A stretch of DNA of 64,000 nucleotides from Bacillus sp. CH140a_4T (GTDB lineage: Bacteria; Bacillota; Bacilli; Bacillales; Bacillaceae_G). The stretch is from positions 124,001 through 188,000 of the forward strand of contig NZ_WBPF01000016.1 of NCBI RefSeq assembly GCF_008923725.1, written 5' to 3'. Positions 59,766 to 64,000 of the stretch are shown here, piece after piece. The notes below the pieces were generated by a model. That model did no database searches. It was given only the letters and a program-made list of their open reading frames with translations, and was not told where the DNA came from. Numbering within the stretch: the stretch's first letter is position 1; each line of letters begins with the position of its first letter. Both the position numbers and the translations under genes were made by a program.

Positions 59766-61160
59766 TTATTCGTTAATGTTATTGGCAACAACAGAAGCAA
59801 TATAAGAATTATTCAACCAATAACACTGCTTTGTAATATGTTGGCCATCAGGTAAAGCTACTTTATCGGCACCGTTGCGGGCTTTTGGTCTAATGTGCGC
59901 GACACCGTTGAAGTTTATTTTTGGTAGGTTATTTGCTTCGACGACTTTGTCACCGCGTTTTTTATATTCAATTTGAATACCCTCATGTATTACTTTATTA
60001 ACTTCTTCCCATAGTTCACGTATTTCTTTTTCTATTGTAGGAGCAGGCATGTTCCAAAGTTTAATACCTTTAAAGTAGAGTTTACGATTTGGATTTTCTT
60101 TTTTTGTTTGGTTAAATTCAAAAATTACGAATAAAAACTTGGTTTGATAGAAGCGTTCTCTAATTTCGCTTTCTTCCCATGATTCGTTTGTCCATTGATG
60201 AAAATCGATTGTTTCAAATGACATGCTTTGTTCGGGTTTCCGGTTGGGCTCTAAACGAACTGTTTTAAATTCTATATTAGCTTTCGCAAATTCTTCAATT
60301 TTATCGAGTCGAGTTCCTTTAATACCAAGTAAAGAGCTTACTAATAGTGGAACAAAGCTTTTGGTTGTAGGTTTGTAATCAATAGATAATTTTTGAGCGA
60401 TTTCTTGATCAGTTAAGCCTATGTAATTTTCAAATTTTGAATAAAGGATTTCTTCAAGAGATCTTTCTTTTAGTTCATTTTTTGTTGTAAAACTTACTAG
60501 TTCTTCGTTTAGGTGATACCTGCGAACTAGTGCTGTCATATAAGAAGGCTTTAACGAAAAAGCTCTTTGCATTGCTGGAATTTCAGAATACGGTTGTGAG
60601 CGAAGTGAATTCTTATTGGAACCCTTAGTGCAAGCTCCTAAATAGTTTGTATCACCTTCAGATAATTCATGTGCTTGGCCGGCACGAATTTTATTTACGA
60701 TGGTTTCCCAGTCTTGTCTAATTATTTCTAAATCAGCTTCGGGATAGGTAAATAAAAGGCTTTTTGTAATGTGAAAATCTTTACGGTCTACACCAGGTAC
60801 CCATTCATAGAACATTAATAGTAGTTTTTCGTTTTTCTTCCAAAAGCTTGAGGTTTCAAAGTGTGTATGAACTTCTTCCATATAGTTGATAATATTTAAG
60901 ACTAGCCGCTCTTTGGCAGATAATGAACCGTTTTTATTTTGTTTAAATGCAGTTACTTTAAGTTCAATACCAAGGTGTTTAAAGTCAGCTTCTGCGTTTG
61001 AATTGACTTCATATCCAAAGAAGCTTTCCTCAATTACTTGCCCTAGCCCACCTTTTGATTTTGCATTTGCGAGTCTGTCAGTTGTATCGATTTCACCAAA
61101 TGTTCTTCCTTCAGCTTCATGTGCTTTTTTCATTAGTTCTTCTATTGTAGTGTAGTCCAT
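59766..61160 (-). CDS. Sau3AI-like type II restriction endonuclease (GATC-type)
   Basis: The 464-residue protein has the MutH/Sau3AI catalytic fold in its N-terminal part: GGLGQVIEESFFGY (Glu44/45), Asp59 in EADFKHLG and the E66-x-K68 pair in IELKVTAF. The second half (about 230-460) resembles the allosteric, DNA-binding second domain of Sau3AI. Sau3AI cuts GATC; the specificity here is inferred. AAAGGAG precedes the ATG at 61160; a longer frame upstream lacks a site. It is divergent from the cytosine methyltransferase gene with a 340-base gap, forming a complete restriction-modification pair. Confidence 0.85.
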   Translation of the reverse strand: MDYTTIEELMKKAHEAEGRTFGEIDTTDRLANAKSKGGLGQVIEESFFGYEVNSNAEADFKHLGIELKVTAFKQNKNGSLSAKERLVLNIINYMEEVHTHFETSSFWKKNEKLLLMFYEWVPGVDRKDFHITKSLLFTYPEADLEIIRQDWETIVNKIRAGQAHELSEGDTNYLGACTKGSNKNSLRSQPYSEIPAMQRAFSLKPSYMTALVRRYHLNEELVSFTTKNELKERSLEEILYSKFENYIGLTDQEIAQKLSIDYKPTTKSFVPLLVSSLLGIKGTRLDKIEEFAKANIEFKTVRLEPNRKPEQSMSFETIDFHQWTNESWEESEIRERFYQTKFLFVIFEFNQTKKENPNRKLYFKGIKLWNMPAPTIEKEIRELWEEVNKVIHEGIQIEYKKRGDKVVEANNLPKINFNGVAHIRPKARNGADKVALPDGQHITKQCYWLNNSYIASVVANNINE

Positions 61161-61500
61161 AATAATCTCCTTTCTGTATCCAGTGCTGCGTTGTATGATT
61201 TTAAACAATACATATTAAAGTTATGCTATAATAAAAAGCTGTTTCAAATTTATATAAGTAAAATTTATAAGAGGGAAAAGACAGTTTATATTATTAGATA
61301 ACAGTTATATTGAATTTATTCAAGATGAGTTATGTCCTTTATAATATTGATAAAGTGCGAACAGTTTTCTTAATTGGTACAAGCCAAACAAGGAAATACA
61401 AAAAAGTACGGTTCTTGAAATGTTATAGTTGATCTTTTCCTCACTTTTTATTATAATGAAGCATAGATAAATAAAATACCGAAAGGATGTTCGTGTATTT
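61161..61500. promoter_or_regulatory. Divergent control region of the restriction-modification pair
   Basis: The 340-base AT-rich gap must hold both promoters. I see no controller (C) protein gene or clear C-box. A TATAATATTG stretch lies near 61341 on the plus strand. Confidence 0.4.
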
Positions 61501-62784
61501 ATGGTGAAAGTAGTAGAACTTTTTGCGGGAGTAGGAGGTTTTAGATTAGGACTAGAAGCAAACGAAAACTTTGACGTTCTTTGGGGAAACCAATGGGAAC
61601 CCTCAACTAAAGCACAACATGCATTTAATTGTTATGCAACTCGCTTTGAAAATAAAGGAATACATGTAAATAGAGATATAGCTGAAGCTTGGCCGGAAAT
61701 ACCTGAGCATGATTTATTAGTAGGAGGCTTTCCTTGCCAAGACTATTCTGTAGCACGTACTTTATCAAATGAAAAAGGAATACAAGGAAAAAAAGGTGTT
61801 CTTTTTTGGGAGATAATGAACATAGTTAATTCTCGCAAGCCAAGATTTGTTTTGTTAGAGAATGTAGATAGATTATTAAAGTCACCAGCAAAACAAAGAG
61901 GTCGTGATTTTTCTATTATGCTGGCGAGCTTTAGAGATGCAGGATATGTAGTGGAATGGAGAGTTATTAACGCTGCGGATTATGGAAATTCTCAAAGAAG
62001 ACGAAGAGTATTTATTTTTGCGTATTTAAAAGAATCTCATTTCACATCTATTCAAAGTAAAATGAAGCCTTTAGAGATATTGTGTGAAAATGGATTCTTC
62101 GCTCCAATTTTTAATGTGTATGAAGCACCTGAAGAAAACAAAAAAAGAGGGCAATTTGAGTTGCCAGTCGATATTATTGAGGTTTCTGATACATTTAAAG
62201 CTGAATACTATAATTCTGGCGTAATGATGGATGGACAAGTATATACGGAAGAATTAGTTCCAGTAACTGAAAATCCAGAGACTTTAGGTGAAGTTGTTCA
62301 AAAGGTATATGATAAATTTGGCCCTGCAGATGAATTGTATTATTTAAAAATGGATAAGGTTAACAAAAAGGGAAGAACGGAATTTGAGGAACTTAAGTAT
62401 CTTAAAGGTCCTAAAAAAGAAGAAAGAGTATCAAAGGCGACAGGTCATAAATATTTCTACTCTGAGGGAGGAATGGCATTCCCTGATGATTTAGATAAGC
62501 CTGGGCGTACAATGTTAACAAGTGAAGGAACATGTAATAGAAGTTCCCATGTCATTGAAGATCCTTATACAAAAAGACTAAGATATTTAACACCGGTTGA
62601 ATGTGAATTGTTAAATGGTTTCCCGATGGATTGGACAAATACAGGTATGCCACAAAGAAACAGGTACTTTTGTATGGGAAATGCTTTAGTGGTTGATTTG
62701 GTGGAGCGAATGGGTCAAAGGATTTTAGAGATTAACAAAGAAGAAGAGAAGATGGATAGTATTGTGCAATTGAGTTTGTTTTAG
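61501..62784 (+). CDS. DNA (cytosine-5) methyltransferase
   Basis: The 427-residue enzyme has all main C5-methyltransferase motifs: I (FAGVGGFRLGLE), IV (GGFPCQDYSVAR, catalytic Cys79), VI (LLENVDRLL), VIII (SQRRRRVFIFAY), IX (YLTPVECELLNGFPMDW) and X (RYFCMGNALVVDLVERMG). The target recognition region lies at about residues 190-330. Paired with a Sau3AI-like nuclease it most likely makes GAT5mC, protecting host DNA. AAAGGATG precedes the ATG. Length agrees with M.Sau3AI-type enzymes. The sequence recognised is inferred from the partner. Confidence 0.92.
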   Translation: MVKVVELFAGVGGFRLGLEANENFDVLWGNQWEPSTKAQHAFNCYATRFENKGIHVNRDIAEAWPEIPEHDLLVGGFPCQDYSVARTLSNEKGIQGKKGVLFWEIMNIVNSRKPRFVLLENVDRLLKSPAKQRGRDFSIMLASFRDAGYVVEWRVINAADYGNSQRRRRVFIFAYLKESHFTSIQSKMKPLEILCENGFFAPIFNVYEAPEENKKRGQFELPVDIIEVSDTFKAEYYNSGVMMDGQVYTEELVPVTENPETLGEVVQKVYDKFGPADELYYLKMDKVNKKGRTEFEELKYLKGPKKEERVSKATGHKYFYSEGGMAFPDDLDKPGRTMLTSEGTCNRSSHVIEDPYTKRLRYLTPVECELLNGFPMDWTNTGMPQRNRYFCMGNALVVDLVERMGQRILEINKEEEKMDSIVQLSLF

Positions 62785-63362
62785 GAAATAAATGTGGCAT
62801 AGGCTTCTGATACGTTTAAAATAATAAAGTGTTGGGATAACCTGGGTTCTATAGTTATAGGCTCGGGTTATTTTTTATGTGATTTTTGAAATTTAGAATG
62901 GAGTAGTTGATTAAGTATGATTAGCCTTATTAAAATTGTGCAAGAAAGTCTGGTGAATTGTTTTGCTTTAAGTAATGTATAATAGTATACAAGAAACATT
63001 ACACGTGAATATTATAACTATAGGTTTTAATATGTTATATATAGTTATAATGATACTTGAAGGATTGGGTGCATGCCTGCTATATTTTTCTTCTTACTTA
63101 TTGCTGTTCGCACCACTTTTTCTTTGGTGATTAGTAATAATAACTATATTATAGAACAGTAGAAATACTGTTCTATTTGCATTTTATAATACATTATTAA
63201 ATTTATATATAATAAAAAAGAGTACGCACCTAATAGCAGGTTTTCTTTTATCACCTTAATAGGAAAAAATGATATCCTTCCACTATGCTTGTAGGAAGTT
63301 TGGGTCCGCTTACAATTTACCACTTTTTTGCTATAATAATAGATATTGAATAATAGGAAAAA
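62785..63362. other. Intergenic region after the methyltransferase gene
   Basis: About 580 bases without a gene. An imperfect terminator-like hairpin (ATAACC...GGTTAT then T residues) lies at 62836-62878 and a perfect TAGAACAGTA/TACTGTTCTA hairpin near 63151-63175. Neither belongs to a recognisable RNA. Confidence 0.5.
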
Positions 63363-64000
63363 ATGATTAAAGTAGGTGAAGTATTGGCTGGATTGTTTAT
63401 TTCTACCTTTGTAAGAAAAAAGAAGGGTAGCAAAGCGGAAGGGATTGTATGGGAGTCAATTAAAGAAAACTTTAAGGAGAGAGAATGTTTAGGTTATTGG
63501 AACTATCCTATTTTCTCAGCTGATTATTCCGGAAGAAAAGAACCGGACATCTTGCTTCTAGATAAAGAATTAGGGATTAATATTATTGAAGTAAAAGGAA
63601 TTACGATTGACCAAATTGTTGCGATACAAGGGCATAAATGGGTTTATCAAAACTTTTATATGGAAGAAGGAAATCCATATCAACAGGCGGAGAATCAAAT
63701 GCATAGTTTGATGGATTGGATTAAAGAGAAAGGAGATTTAGCGAATAAGCTTTCAAGACGAGTTTTGGTAGCCCTTCCATATATAACAAAAGTGGAGTGG
63801 GAAGAGAGCGGATTTGATCGCTTGCCAAGTAATCCGCCCATCTTATTCAAGGATGATCTTTCTAATAAGGAAGCGTTTCTTGGACGCATAACATCTGTCT
63901 CCTTAAGTAGAACTAATAGTTCATTAAAGGAAAATGAGTGGGAAAGTTTAACGGAATTAATCCATGGTGGGAAGTTACCTGAGACTTCTGGGGTAGAAGA
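63363..64000 (+). CDS. NERD-domain nuclease-related protein, N-terminal part (cut by window end)
   Basis: The frame is open to the end of the window (212 residues visible). Residues about 25-130 match the NERD nuclease-like domain: GSKAEGIVWESIKENF, then EPDILLLDKELGINIIEVKG with the PD-(D/E)xK-type Asp and Glu-x-Lys. In the B. cereus group such domains are often fused to a DNA helicase, which would lie beyond the window. The ATG at 63363 follows AGGAAA; a TTG at 63384 with AGGTGA is an alternative. It lies next to a restriction-modification pair, which suggests a defence role. Confidence 0.75.
   Translation, partial: MIKVGEVLAGLFISTFVRKKKGSKAEGIVWESIKENFKERECLGYWNYPIFSADYSGRKEPDILLLDKELGINIIEVKGITIDQIVAIQGHKWVYQNFYMEEGNPYQQAENQMHSLMDWIKEKGDLANKLSRRVLVALPYITKVEWEESGFDRLPSNPPILFKDDLSNKEAFLGRITSVSLSRTNSSLKENEWESLTELIHGGKLPETSGVE

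Noticed and set aside
1-64000. CRISPR arrays, tRNA and rRNA genes
   Set aside because: No regularly spaced repeats with unique spacers and no tRNA- or rRNA-like sequence were seen; the two GATATATT clusters have irregular spacing and no cas genes.

Overview
The window is chromosomal DNA of a Bacillus cereus-group bacterium close to B. anthracis. It is low-GC with AGGAGG-type ribosome binding sites, and it carries the two tandem S-layer genes sap and eag, whose products (814 and 862 codons) match the B. anthracis Sap and EA1 lengths. The surrounding S-layer assembly genes sit in the order known from that clade. No tRNA, rRNA or CRISPR array was seen. Sequence alone does not separate B. anthracis from close B. 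cereus or B. thuringiensis strains.

Positions 1-33.7 kb are core genome. They hold the end of hemZ, an acyl-CoA ligase, a SulP transporter, and the S-layer block: slaP and secA2 (accessory secretion, minus strand), csaA-csaB (secondary cell wall polysaccharide pyruvylation), sap, eag, patB-patA and patA-patB (two divergent polysaccharide O-acetylation pairs) and a Wzy-like membrane protein (probable wpaA). These genes secrete the S-layer proteins and build the pyruvylated, acetylated polysaccharide that their SLH domains bind. Then come an enoyl-CoA hydratase, small proteins, an M42 peptidase, an SLH-anchored amidase, a THUMP-type methyltransferase, and a proline racemase/ornithine cyclodeaminase pair.

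Positions 33.7-54.8 kb are an AT-rich accessory region with phage-like genes but no integrase, terminase, capsid or tail genes. It has a regulator region with an interrupted XRE gene and paired operators, a replication module (HTH initiator plus DnaB-like helicase), a late-regulator-like gene, a holin/secreted amidase lysis cassette, and a split sigma factor (separate region-4 and region-2 polypeptides, SigO/RsoA-like). It also has two signal-less proteins, one small and one with a DUF1906-like glycosidase domain, that share a promoter-like block. There are many decayed genes and at least three IS6-family relics. The most interesting hypothesis is a sigma factor plus holin system that makes and releases leaderless proteins, by analogy with clostridial TcdR/TcdE and UviA/UviB loci.

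Positions 54.8-59.7 kb hold a dicarboxylate/ketoglutarate-type MFS transporter divergent from a DcuS/CitA-like kinase, its response regulator and an overlapping TctC-like lipoprotein. Positions 59.7-64 kb look like a defence region: a Sau3AI-like restriction enzyme divergent from a cytosine-5 methyltransferase, followed by a NERD-domain protein cut by the window end.
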